DNA of 64,000 bases. It comes from Verpa conica (lineage: Eukaryota > Ascomycota > Pezizomycetes > Pezizales > Morchellaceae). How positions within the stretch are numbered: position 1 is the stretch's first letter; each line of letters opens with the position of its first letter. Location: assembly GCA_033030425.1 (NCBI GenBank), contig JAUFSD010000003.1:1240001-1304000 (forward strand), written 5' to 3'. Shown in pieces: positions 49,576 to 61,410 of this stretch. The notes beneath the pieces were generated by a model that ran no database searches, was not told where the DNA came from, and was given only the letters and a program-made list of their open reading frames with translations. Both the position numbers and the translations under genes were made by a program.

Positions 49576-51748
49576 TCATACCTCTATATTAATCTTATTA
49601 TATCCCGCCTGTCTTGTCCTTGATTTTTTGTATTCTTCCAGCATGCCCTTATAGTCTTTGTTGCAATACGGCTGCACGAGTTCCTTCCATCCACCTTTTC
49701 GAAGATGATTTACGCCGAGGTCCCGCAGAAGCATGCTTACATACTAGTAATATCATTAGATATCACTCGTAATCTCCCCCTCTCCTTCTGTGGGGGCGGG
49801 TGGGGCAACGAACCGCAAGTTCATCATGCATAAAGGTTGGTTTTCTTTCACCAACAGATAGATACCGTCTCCGCCTCCAAACGTTAGTCATAGCTATATC
49901 AGCTTCAATCTCATAAACATCCGGTAGTTGTAGGTCCCCCATCAGGTATGCAGCAGCCCAGATACTCTGTGTCTCTGCAATCTGGAACGATTGTGCAGCA
50001 CCCACCTGTCCGAGGAAGACAATCGAGTTATCGCCGGATGCTACCTCATGTGGAGACACCATTCCGCGGTAAAGATAAAATTGTGTCGTGCTTGGTGGTT
50101 GTCTATAATGTTGCGGTGGTGCACTTAATCGTGGGAACATCGAAACTATCTTCTCATCTGCAGATGCTTCAAGATGTTCCCATTTTTTTGCATCAACCAT
50201 TGACTGAAATGATATTGGTACCGGGAGCCCTAGAGCGGCGGAATCCTCAGGGGTGAAGAAGGGAAAAGTTATGTCCCAACCAGTTGACATTACGAGGAGG
50301 TCACAGGGGAGTGATTCGCCATTTTTGAGGAGGATGGAGGAGTCAACGAGTTTATTGATTGATGTGCGGTGTACTTTGGCGCAAGATATTGTGTCCCAGA
50401 AACCTGGCGTGTTGGAGACCCCAACATTGTCGGAGCTCCAGAATATTCTATAAGATTTCTATTTTAGTATACTATAAACCATTTTATAGTAATATACTTG
50501 GAGAGATTAAGCAATTGCCCTGATTTAGGACCTCCGAAAAAGCACTTATCTCGCCCTAAGTAGATATCTATAGGGTAGGGGGCCTGGAAAACCTACGGAA
50601 GTTGTGGCCTAAGCCTGCTCATGTTATCACTCCGTTCGTACTTCGCAGCACGTATCCACCGAGACTGCATGCTACTCCATACCCTATCTGTGATCCATCT
50701 CCCAACTTTAGTCTGATGAAAGAATCGCATCCATGAATCTCGAGGTTCAAATATACATGGACTCAGTTTTGACATCAACCTTGTTGCTAATATCTGATGG
50801 GCATTGTCGTAGTATACGGGCGCACTATCGGGTGCACTCATACCCGCCGGGCCAGAGCCTTTGTCACGAATCACCCAGTGCAGACTTTTCCCGGCGGAGA
50901 CGAACATGTGAACTGCATCGAACGCAGACTTAGACCCCCCGAGTACGATAACGTTCTTGACACCCTCCGACTCTATGAACGACGGCGCCAGCCGCGCTAA
51001 GTCCTTTGTGTGTAACATCGGCGGAGTAAAACCATCGTTATCAAAAACGGGAATATTAGGTTTCGAGGTGATACCCGTAGCAAGCATGAGCTTGTCACTC
51101 GTAATGACATCCCCCTTGTCTGTGCATACAATCCACGCATTCCTTCCAGAATTATTATTGTGAACTTTTCTGATACTAGTGACCCTGCTGTCGAAACGTA
51201 TCCGGCTATTTATATCACGTCCATTGTAGACGTGTGTTTTCGTGTAGGATTCTAGATATTCGTAGACATGATGGGCTGGAACGTATCCATGGAACTGCTC
51301 TTTTGTCGGTTTCATGGGGACATCGCTGAACTCGATCATTCCAAGGGGAGACTGCGAGTACATCCCTGGGTAGATTCTTGTCTTACTCCATGCTCCTCCA
51401 AGCGAAGTGTCTGTTTCGAGGATTGTCAGAGCGGCCGTAGGGTTGAGTTCGAGAAACGTTTTTGCAGCGATGATTCCAAAGGGTCCTATTTTATACCAGG
51501 ATCAGGCCATATTCACCCACATTTTTTCAGCACAGTTTTTGTATAGATGGATGAATAAGAATGTTATTCCCCCCCGTTTCATTTTTTTCTTTTCTTTTGT
51601 GTTAAAAAGATATGAAACAAAAACGTGATATGGAGGAGGTGAGTAAACGAAACGAAAGGAAAAAAAAGCAACTAGAAAAAATAAATAAAAACAAAGGATA
51701 GCACACACCGGCCCCTACAATTACAACATCAACGGACGTAGCAGACAT
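49576..51748 (-). CDS. FAD-dependent monooxygenase-like protein (flavin monooxygenase fold)
   Basis: Probable flavoprotein that oxidises a small-molecule substrate using NAD(P)H and O2; the substrate is unknown. Minus-strand exons: 51748-51709, 51485-50597, 50447-49814, 49743-49576 (576 aa). Introns are 223, 149 and 70 bp; the third uses donor gttcgt and a CTAAT branch site. The joins rebuild the FAD Rossmann motif VVIVGAG-PFGIIAAK (G12, G14, G17), RPQL-P-IFWSSDNVGVSNTPGFWD, and HDELA-YVSMLLRDLGVNHLRKGGWK. A second dinucleotide motif, VIVLGGSKSAFDAV, lies at about 194-205 (GGSxSA, NADPH side), and LATGITSKPNIP is the ATG-type motif near 149. The C-terminus is typical of fungal FMO-like proteins (VQPYCNKDYKGMLEEYKK). 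No biosynthetic neighbours are visible. Confidence 0.88.
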
Positions 51749-53730
51749 CGCAGCTGATATTATGGTACGTGGGGGAATATCAAATAGATGGCCGTAGCTT
51801 GGCCAGCTTAGGCGGCGAAAGAAGCGGCGCAGACCTAGGAAGGATTAAGCTGGAAAGAAAAGGAAACCACCGCGGATAAGCCAGAGATAAAAAAAAAGTG
51901 GTGCCATATGGTCTTATATATATACAAGCACGATGAAACCCGGGTACGGACCATGGAGGCACCAGAAAGCCGGCGCGATATATATTTGAAGAGTTAAACC
52001 AAAGGGATAGGGGATGTTGGCCAATCAAAGTAGTGGTAGCGCTGAAAAGCGACCAGGATTTTTGCTGAGCCCGGGGCTTTTCTTTGGGGACCAGAAACAC
52101 AGCAGATGCAATGCAGCCCCGTGGACTCGAACTGGAAGCAAGCCCGGAATGTTTAGTAGAGTGACGGTAACTATTACCGCATGTAAGTAAATACAAATAC
52201 ACTCCATCCGAGGGGAAAGTGCAAACAAAGTGGCCAGAACCAGGGTTCTCGAACTTGACATCGCTTAGATCTTTACTAGAGAAGGAGAAAAGGGGAGAAA
52301 AATCTCCCCCCCTCCCAATGTTTTCGGAGCGTCCGACTATGCAAGCCTCCAGGGATGAGCTTTGCACGCTGATGAGGTGGTCTGATGTCCTCCCGCTCTC
52401 ACACAACTGCCCCTCATTGAAGATGAGGCTCAAGCCACGTTTTCTACCCTCAGAGAATATTCGCCGATGCGCGAACCTGTCGCTAGCCATTCATTGTTAC
52501 ATAATTTTTGTGGCTCCTTCACATGCACAAGTGTGGTAGCATAAAAACAGTTGCAAAGTCACACCTTGTATATGATATATAGACTTGGTGCTATAGGTAC
52601 CCCACCAAAAAGAATATCTGTTTTATAACCCACTTAGGCCTACATATATTCCGTACCTGAAATGCTAATTACAATCTCCAATCAACTCTTCCAATATATC
52701 TCTAGTCCATGTAGTACATAGGTTCCCTCATTAATTTGCCCGGTATGCTGGGTAGCTTGGTACCCGTCTCTTGGTCTTGTCCATCCGATAAACCGGCAAC
52801 TTGCATATAAACACTTCTCCCGCCGGCATTTAGCGTAGTCGGTATCGGGTGGCCCTGGTAAATAATTTTCTTAATTTTTCACGGCTTGTCACTCGTGTTT
52901 CCTGGGCCAGCCAACAGAGGCTTTAACCGGCAAAGCAGACCCACAATATCTACATTGGTTAGTTTAACGCCGCGATCGAGATCTAGTGTTTTTTTATATC
53001 ACGTCCCGACATTTCCCTCTTGTGTTATAAAACATTTCCAATCTTATAATTACCTAGCAAGGATTAGCTCGCTAGCTATGATTCGGATCAAGGGTATGAA
53101 GACGAAGCGGTAGGGCTATCCGTCCTATGAACTGCCATATGAACGTCTGGCTGGTCGGCAGTCGGTTTTCGCTCTAATTTTACTGCAGGGATATACCGCC
53201 GAACATGTGCTAGAACCCCCCTACGATCCTTCGGACATTATCTTAGGTAACTGGTTACCATATGGGAGCTGGGTCGCAGGAGATCACATTAGTCTTTTAA
53301 CGACAGTGCAGAAAGGAAACTACGGCAAAACAGAAACACGAGCAAGGGGAAGCTGTCAACGGATAAATCCCGCTTCGGCTCTGGAGAATTCTACATTTCT
53401 ACGGAACTCAGGGCTTAAAGTCTTTCTCCTAGCTCAGTCAGGGCTGGGCACGGCTGAGCGCCTAGGCATTGTTCAACTGCTGATAGTTCTGCCTCGATCT
53501 TCCCATTACTATTCCAGGTTCAGACTATTATCAAACTTGACGTCACCCACGACTTGGCACTAACATCTCTTATTGCTGGGGTGAATGTCTTACCTCTAGG
53601 CAAAGTACCGTAGTTACTTCTCAGTTGCCAGCAGAGGTCCGTTCTCCCCTCAAAATTGAAATAATATCTTCAGTATAGAATTAAATACTATAAAACTTAC
53701 CATAGCTCATATGTGGCCTGCTGCGAAACC

Positions 53731-53806
53731 ATTTCCCCCCCCCCTTCAAGTGATTTTATTAATTCTGGGTACAAAATCTGGTATGCAGTAAAAACTATGA
53801 CCTACC
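53731..53806 (-). mobile_element. About 75-nt short retroposon copy with 11-bp target duplication
   Basis: The + strand motif TGGTATGCAG and flanks match the 3' end of the retroposon at 28942-29398 in reverse orientation. It is bracketed by GCTGCGAAACC at 53720-53730 and 53807-53817. On its own strand the copy starts at AGGTCATAG and ends after CACTTGAA in a G run (C run on +, 53735-53744) instead of poly(A). Confidence 0.75.
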
Positions 53807-54251
53807 GCTGCGAAACCCTACCACCAACACATGTATATACCTATAGAGTAGAACATAACACGACCTTCAATGCTTCTCACATGGCTCGGCACGGGTCGAA
53901 TCGCGGTCAGATCTACGCGACCCTGGGCAATCGTGACAATACATCGGGTTCCAGGCAGCCGGGTCAGGCTGTAAATTACTGTATGTCTTTGGGTTGGGGC
54001 TTTGGTCCAGGGGGTCGTTAGGAAAATTGAGTCAGAAGCTAACCACGAAATCCCGAAAGCGCATTATGAAGAATACATACCAGATTTTACCCCTCCTATG
54101 GCTTTGGGGGTGGGCCTATGGCAACGGTAAATATCATATATGTATACGACATGTAATTAGCAGAGATTTGACCCTAACACTAATTAGCCAATAAGATGTT
54201 TGAATATTCCTCTAAGAAGACTCGGTAATAAAAAGGGCTATAGGGATAGTA

Positions 54252-54408
54252 CAGTCATACCTCGCTATGCCGGATCTCAATATGCCGGATCCCTTGCTGT
54301 CCCGTACGAAATGCCCTGATTAAAAAAAAATTTCTACTACAAAATAGATTTACTATCCCATACAAAATCCTCTATATTCTTACCATCCGGCATATCGAGG
54401 TGTGACTA
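54252..54408. mobile_element. 157-bp pogo/Fot1-like MITE, TA target
   Basis: The left end CAGTCATACCTCGCTATGCC and the reverse complement of the right end (TAGTCACACCTCGATATGCC) match over about 24 bases with three or four differences. Both ends are flanked by TA (54250-54251, 54409-54410). CAGT-type tips are usual for pogo/Fot1 elements. No coding capacity. Confidence 0.78.
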
Positions 54409-54799
54409 TAGGTATAATCGTCAGAGAAGATCACCTGTACGTAGCTAGAAATCTCCTGGTTCTGAGGGTGTAGCGAAACCCCTGCTTGTCATTAAGCAGA
54501 GGAACTGCCTAAAAAACAATGTACATCCCAGCAAACGACGTAACTTATTGATGCGATGAAAGGTGACAGGGCTAATTAGAGTGCATAGACTTAGTTTTTC
54601 TAGAAATATCTTTACAATTAATTATATATTATTATACTAGATACCTCATATCATGAGCGCTACTTCTTATTTAATCGATATAGTTTAAAGAAGGAAGCAC
54701 TATAGTTTTACCCGGCCCTATAGTACGTATAATAGATCGATTACATATATATTGTCGAGAAAATGGGTTTTAAGCGTTGATAGGCCAAAATATGCATTA

Positions 54800-55640
54800 T
54801 GTCCCACTCTCATAAATATTAGCCGTTAGCGGCACGCGGTGAGACCTGGGAATACTAGTACAGCGTACGGCAAAAAAGATTGAGAAACCAGGATCTGCTA
54901 ACAGGGTCTTGTGGCCAATCCTACTACTAGAATCTTTGCCAAAAACACAAAGAACGAATAGGAACTCGCGTTTCTTGATCTTTTTACCGTTCGCTGTAGA
55001 ACCGGAAAATTTGTGTTTCTTAATATTAACTGCCAATCACCTTGCCACGATTTAAGCTAAAGTGCAAGCATTAGTTCTGAATCTAGAAGATCGATCTTAC
55101 ACCACCTAGGCCTTGTCTTGCCTTGTTAGAAACCAGAAATTCTCGATCGAGTTATTTTGAGCCTTAACCCCAGTATCGATAACTAGGACTGGCATGAGGT
55201 CTAGTACTTTCCAAGTCATCGAGATCCAACAATCGGGTTAATATTGGCTAATACATAACTAACCAACAGAAACCCTTCCTTCTTTATCGGCCATTTTAAA
55301 TCAACCAACCAAAAAATTTCTAGGCCCCAAGACTAGGCATAATCTCGATGGGCTGCTGAAAATTGTACTCCTCTGCGATCAGCTTGAGATAAGATCAACC
55401 AGCATATCATATCATACCCATCTATAATTATTATACAGAAAAAACACCAGCATAAGCGGACAAAAGAAACTTATAGCACCTTATCTAAAACCACAAAACC
55501 TGCCAGCTGGACTGGTAATATCGATTCCACTAGGTCCTGGAGAGTCTAGCTAGGCTTGACCTACCCACCTAGCCCAATACCTAGAGGTTAAATCTTAACC
55601 CCCTCTTCTACATCATCGAGTAAATCCCACAGCGGGCTTA
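54800..55640 (-). pseudogene. Possible decayed pogo-type transposase
   Basis: Minus-strand translation in broken frames gives pieces that resemble, in the right order, a transposase: a helix-turn-helix-like stretch at about 55.25-55.42 kb (GLEIFWLVDLKWPIKKEGF, then NINPIVGSR) and, downstream at about 54.92-54.98 kb, KKREFLFVLCVFGKDSS, similar to the DDE-domain strand near REFVTVL in pogo/jerky-type enzymes. Several stops and frameshifts interrupt it. No catalytic triad could be assigned. The assignment rests on weak similarity recalled from the family. Confidence 0.25.
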
Positions 55641-57606
55641 CATTTTCAGCGTTATTCTTATATCTCGAGGGACGGCTTCCGGTCTAGAGGCACTGCCTAA
55701 GGAAGCTGATTTCTACCTCTAAAAGAATTACGCCTCTAGGGTGTAAGTACGGCGGTAGTGTATATCCATAAATGTTTCCATTTACTTGGCTATAGTCATA
55801 CTTAAGTGTTAGTCATAAGTCCACATCTTATCAGTACTGAGAGAGGAGAGGCAATAAAGCCTACCAAAGAAATTCCGTAGTTCAACTGAGACTGCACTAG
55901 CTGTCATAGGCTAGAAGTAAGACTTCGGAAACAAGTACTTGGTGAAAAATACGATGGATATGATAATAGGAATGCGAAAATGCTTGAAAGGAGTATCCAC
56001 GCATTGACAATCCTGGCTATCACTGAGTCGGCGCAATATGTTGAAACGTAACATAGGACGAGGATATTCAGGAGCATTAGTTGTAACGACGCGGAGGAGG
56101 CTGAGGAAGACATTGTGCTCTGATTCTATTGATGAGAAGGTTGTAATTGGGGAGCGTAGTAAAAAGAATTTGCTTTATAGTAATTTTTTACGATATTTTA
56201 CGAGTGAACCGGTGGGATAATTTTGATTGACTGATTTCCAGGTTTGCCTGTCTAGTGACTTAAACGAAGGAAAGGAGCAGCGGGTTCATTTATTCTAGCC
56301 TTAATTTTATACTCTATAGTGTGATCGGTACGTACTGTGTCTTGCGTAGTAGCGGGCATGCTAGCTACATGTAGCTGTATTGATAAGAAGTGCTGCTGTT
56401 GAAAAATAGAGCAATGGTTTCTCTGGATACACGTTTCGTTTGGGTTTTTGTTTTTGTTTTCTCCGCAGCGTGGATGGTGTGGCTTGCTGTCAACTGGCTC
56501 TCGTCTCCTGGCTGATCTTGTGCATGTAGGCATCGAAGCTACACGTAGGCAAGTGGGCGCCCAGGGTGAGTAGTAAAACACGCCAAAATGATCAACTTCA
56601 TGAAGCTGCATCGGGACAGCCCAGCTCTAATGAATCTCTGTAACCCCGCAGTAGGTTAAAATACACTACCGTGGCGAGCAAGTAGGGAGCAATAACCAAC
56701 GGGGAAAAAAAAGCATCGCCTCGCGATCTGAGAAGCAACGTGGTGCACGTGATGACAGCCTACTCTATCCTAGAGATAAAAAGTCAATGAACGGTGCAAA
56801 GGATCTTCTATGTTGCATAACGTGATTAACTGACCGGGAAGTGAGGAGGCGAAATACGTGCTTTTATACTTGGGGCGAAATTAACTACCCTGATTACAAC
56901 TTGAACCAAACACCACAATGAATGAGAAATATCGCCCAGAAACTGAGTTCTTCAATAAAAATGCATTTATAAGCCTTGGAATGAATTTCTACTCTGCCCT
57001 GCTAGAAATGTAATTAATTTCGCCACAAGTACATCATATGTAGTTATTACCACCAAAATATAGCTCTATACTCTAGCTTTTCTAAAACTCCTACTAAGGT
57101 GTCCTAGAGAGTTTAGTTTGGGTAATGATAGAAGCAAGTGTCTTGTTTTAATTCATACAAATACCCTAGCTGTATCTACGTACAGCAGGATCGAAATTTC
57201 CTACTTCCCACGGCCCTCCCACAGCCAGCCAGAAGCGGCAAAATGTTCGCATTGCTTTTACTAGGGGCTATTTGGAGTTAGATGTTATAGTAGAGTTAGC
57301 GCGCGGGATTATCTTCAATCTGTAATGTCTGGTGAGTTGTTGCCTCACTACACGTAACGTATAACGTAAGTCCTTCGCTATTAATTGTTGGTAATTCTAG
57401 CTAGGCTTGGCGACTCTATAGAGTACAGTTGCAAGAAATATTAAGAATCTAGCCGATCCCGCAATTTTTCTGAAGATATCCTTTATAGAAAGAGTAGCTT
57501 TGGCAGAGAAGAGTTTGAGTGGGTCTGGGGGAAATTTCTTATAGCAAGTCACGACTGTATACATGCTGGTTGTACATATACGTATATATATAGCTATACC
57601 TTACTA

Positions 57607-57828
57607 CTAGTGCAAAAATAAAGTCTGTTCGGTTTGCTACAAGCAACAAAGTCTACCTCAACAAAAATGTCAATAGTAAAAAATTCACCTTATCCCTATT
57701 CATATACATAAATCCTAATATAGTCTTCTCAAGCTTTGTAGCTCTAATTTCATCCTAAAATTGGTTACTGTTCGGTTGGTGGTTGCGTTGCCATGTACCG
57801 AACCGAACAGACTTTATTTTCGCACTAG
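57607..57828. mobile_element. 222-bp MITE with about 28-bp TIRs, TA target
   Basis: The left end CTAGTGCAAAAATAAAGTCT is the reverse complement of the right end apart from one A/G transition, over about 28 bases through GTTCGGTT. TA flanks both sides (57605-57606, 57829-57830). The interior has no ORF. The ends differ from those of the elements at 7016, 8522 and 54252. Confidence 0.78.
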
Positions 57829-57874
57829 TATTCCCCTTCCTAGTGTCCTGTGCAAAATATTCTAGGCAAATATT

Positions 57875-57952
57875 TTACTACTGTAATAGGTTTACTATCC
57901 TACATAAAAACTCTCTAAACATTTTCCATTCAGTATAACAGGATGCGACTGC
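57875..57952. repeat. Diverged partial copy of the 54252-54408 element
   Basis: TTTACTATCC and the following ~60 bases align with the right half of the 54252 MITE (TTTACTATCC...CATTCNG..AT..C.AGG...CGACT), by eye at roughly 70 percent. The left half was not found. The 57607 MITE lies immediately to its left, so an insertion there may have split the copy. Confidence 0.45.
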
Positions 57953-58774
57953 AAATATATATGTTCTGACCTGCCCGAGGGACGCTGCCTATATATCGGT
58001 CGGGGGACACCTCGTCAAGGGGGCAACCCTACCCGTTAGGGGTAAAATTTCCATATCCCCCATACGGGTAAGGCAATATATAAGGTATGACTCAATTAAC
58101 ATAGGTACACTCAAAGAATGTAGAAATCTGGGCCTGTCTTTAGTTCCTATTTTTTGCGCTTTTATACCACGCTTTATTATATCTATGGGCATTTGTGTAC
58201 GTACGTTGATCTAGGTGTTTTTGGGTGGTCAGAAGTACGTATCTGTATATCATTACCCATACAGGGGATTGCCCTCCGATAATAGGTATACCCACCAATT
58301 AACGGGTCAGACCATATACATGATATACTTTCTCAGCAGCGTTGCCATATACACTATATATAAAGATAATTCTTCTCAATACAAGGAATCTACAGAATTA
58401 TGGCTATATACCTTTGAGTCAATTAATTTTTTTTCTATCTCTTGGTCTCCGGATATTAACAAGTTTAGAGTAACCATTAATATTACTCGCTATGTGGTAG
58501 GGTGTGGATGGTGGTAATAGGTGAAGTGTACAATTACATCGGAAGTAGCTGCCCCAAATATAAAGAGCCCTATAAATATTCAGACAGGACTAGTGTTGGG
58601 ACAGATGGGGCTGGGGCAAGGGTTGTGGACCAGGAGCTGCAAGCTATTCAGCAGAGCCGTTGGAGTGTTTTATGAGGAGAGCTAGAGTGTTTTCGGACCA
58701 GAAGCAGGGGCTTTTAATTTTGTTTGATATTCTAAATGGAGGGTTAAGTTACTACATATATGTAGTATAAACAC

Positions 58775-58848
58775 AATTTTTTTTTGTATCAAGTGATTTT
58801 ATTGTTCTGGGTATAAAATCTGGTATGCAGTAAAAAACTATGACCTGA
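58775..58848 (-). mobile_element. Short retroposon copy A of a tandem pair
   Basis: On the + strand a T tract is followed by CAAGTGATTTTATTGTTCTG and TGGTATGCAG, ending at TATGACCT; this is the reverse complement of the short poly(A) retroposon. It is flanked by TGTAGTATAAACAC at 58761-58774 and 58849-58862, a 14-bp target duplication. Confidence 0.8.
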
Positions 58849-58862
58849 TGTAGTATAAACAC

Positions 58863-58938
58863 TATTTTTTTTTTTTTTCCAAGTGATTTTATTATTCTGG
58901 GTACAAAATCTGGTATGCAGTATAAACTATGACCTAAA
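58863..58938 (-). mobile_element. Short retroposon copy B of a tandem pair
   Basis: Second copy directly after copy A, with a longer T tract, flanked by TGTAGTATAAACAC at 58849-58862 and 58939-58952. The two copies differ at several positions (for example GTATAAAATC versus GTACAAAATC), so they are not an exact recent duplication. Confidence 0.8.
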
Positions 58939-61109
58939 TGTAGTATAAACACTAGTGTCTTATATAAGTATATACAAATTATGATAATTCGTGAAGTAAA
59001 AAACGAATCTTTTGGATAAAGAAACTTGCACCTCAAGTCCCCCATAATCCAATATATAGAGTGCCCTGGGGGTAGAGAAAATCTAGCAGGTGATGGCACC
59101 GGTATATATTTAAGAAAGTCAAAGATCAGTGTATTTACTACATCATTTAAATATTATCAGGTATTCCTCCATGGCCACAAAGCAAAAACCGTATAAACAA
59201 AGCTGATTATAATGGGCAAGTCTTTAGTACTGCCTCAACACTATTTATGACTGGCTTTTGGTTTATCAAAGTAGAGTAATATCCTAGAAGAGCTAGATGA
59301 TACCCTAATTAACTATATATAACGTAACCCACTACTCTTTCAAAGAAATGGCAAAAAACCATGAAGGGAATACCCATGAATCTTCCCTAGGGTTCCTTAG
59401 GTGACTAGATGTTGTCAATTAAGGAGTTTTTAAGCCCACAATCACAATATATAGCGTAGGCTATCGGTGGGCTCTTAGTATTTAAAAGATTGACTATATA
59501 TATCATATCACTACGTACCTGGAAAGTAATAAACTCCTTATCTAGGAGGGACTATCTACAGAGCTAGAGCTCATAGGCGCTTAGCCCTCTCTATTCTTTG
59601 CCCAGAGGGAGGGAGGAATTTTTATTAGCCATGATTAGTATGTGGGTTTTCGTGAAAGCTAATTAGGTATCGGCTGGAAACCGACAATACTAGTAGTATG
59701 TCTAACCACTCTCGTGAATGCTAGGAAAAACGACTGACACGAGATTTTACCATTTTAGAGAGAAAATCTTCAACCCTGATCATGAAACAGGATGGTCTGT
59801 CTCACACCTCAATTACAAGCTTTTCAATAGTGAAATTAGTATTCAGGTGTGCGTACGGTCGTGTCGATGGAAATCACATGTAGCCTGCATGATAAAAGCT
59901 ACAACCGGCACCAACTAGACCTTGTCCAACAATATATAGCTAGGGTAATGTTTCCATACAAACTACATGCATTGTTTGCTTTTACAGATTGTGCTCTAGC
60001 CCCGCCCGAAGAATTTACCTCAATCGTAATTACAATTACAGGGAGTAAATAAAAAGGAAAGAAGAAGAAAAGATGCGACAACGGGAACTCCAATCCTAGG
60101 GATTTTTCGCTAATTTTATGAGCGAGATAAGGCATTGGGATGGAACGAGCTTCCAGAGATCCAGAAGCTTGGTTCAAACATTAGCCAGGTCGCTATTGGC
60201 ATGATCGTTATGTAGGGACAGCTGTCCACTGATATTGGGACAAGTCCACATACCGGCGCCCGTAACCCCGCGCGACCCATCATGATAGAGTAGAGTGTAG
60301 CTATCGTAGTATCCGGCACGGTCCGCACAGATGGCGGGGGCGGGCTGCGGGAACGACTTGCAATGCCAGGGTCCGGCTGCGGCTGAGTAAGTAAGACCCT
60401 GAGGGCTTAGCGTAAATGGGGACCTACTAACATGCATGCAGAAAATCGAAATCTCCTCTACGGATAAATCTTCCGACAGCGTACACGAGTTTAAACCCGA
60501 TAATCGTACTCTTTACTCTTAGGCAATCTCTCCGTACTTTGACTGGCCAGTGGCAACCTATTGAGTTTCGTATTGCTTCAGCGTGGGAGCTAGCTAGTCG
60601 CGGACGTCAGGTTAATCACCCCACATGTGCCCGAGTGCTGTCGTTTACCTAGCGAACGCGTTCTTGAAAAATGGCGCTCCCTGTTGCCAGAACCAGGGGT
60701 ACATGTATATTTAGTTTATCCAAGTAACTCGCATTTTATTGGATCTAAAGGATTGAATCGAGCCCTCCTAGCACATAAAGTAGATACGCGCATTATCTTT
60801 AACCTGTTGTTTCATACCTTTGTGCCTGCATATGTCTTGTAAGTCACTGATTAGCACTCATGTGCGCGCCGAAGGGTGAACGGCCCTTCTAGAAAACTCA
60901 CATGTATTCAGTCAGGAAAACTTGAACGTGCCCAAAGACTGATCGATAAACTTACATAATTCGCTTGGGAACAGCGGCGCTTACGCTACCAAAGTTAGTA
61001 AGGGGTCCTAATTATAAGATTCGAGATATATAACTCTCGATCGTGAGCGTCATGATTTTCATTATTGCGGTAAGACTTGATTATCCCGAAGCCCTGTAAA
61101 TGGGTGGCA

Positions 61110-61410
61110 CTTAGCATTAATGATTAGTGATCAACAGGGTCCACACCTTCAAGCCCGTGAAATTTTGTGCTGCACGCCCCAATTATACCTGTAGCCATCC
61201 AGAACCCCGGTGGCCGTACCAGCGACAGGAACGAGGTAGGGAACATCTGATTTAAAGGGGTTTTACTCGAAACTAAATCCCATGGGAGACCATTTATGGT
61301 ATTAGAACTGATATTGTCCCCTGGGGCGCTTAGATGCACGGAAAGCGTGAGTACTAGTGTAAGGTTAATCAGCTTGGGAACGACGGATTCCTCTAGTTTA
61401 CAGAATATGC
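61110..61410 (-). pseudogene. Relic of an MFS transporter (anion:cation symporter/Dal5-like)
   Basis: Minus-strand translation reads LEESVVPKLINLTLVLTLSV, then DNISSNTINGLPWDL, then GFWMATGIIGACSTKFHGLE. This follows the first helix of Dal5/allantoate-permease-type transporters, where KxxxxLIPLL...DRxNIGNAxIxGLxxDL is conserved, and the later GxxT...F.GL..R block. The frame ends early (VDPVDH then stop), spacing is compressed and no other part of the ~500-residue protein was found. It is therefore a short decayed fragment. Confidence 0.45.

Noticed and set aside
50590..50600. Stop codon seeming to end the FAD monooxygenase early
   Set aside because: It lies within an intron (50448-50596) whose removal joins conserved family sequence in frame.
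52085..52145. tRNA-like B box (GACTCGAACTGG) near 52.1 kb
   Set aside because: Stem complementarity is absent on both strands.
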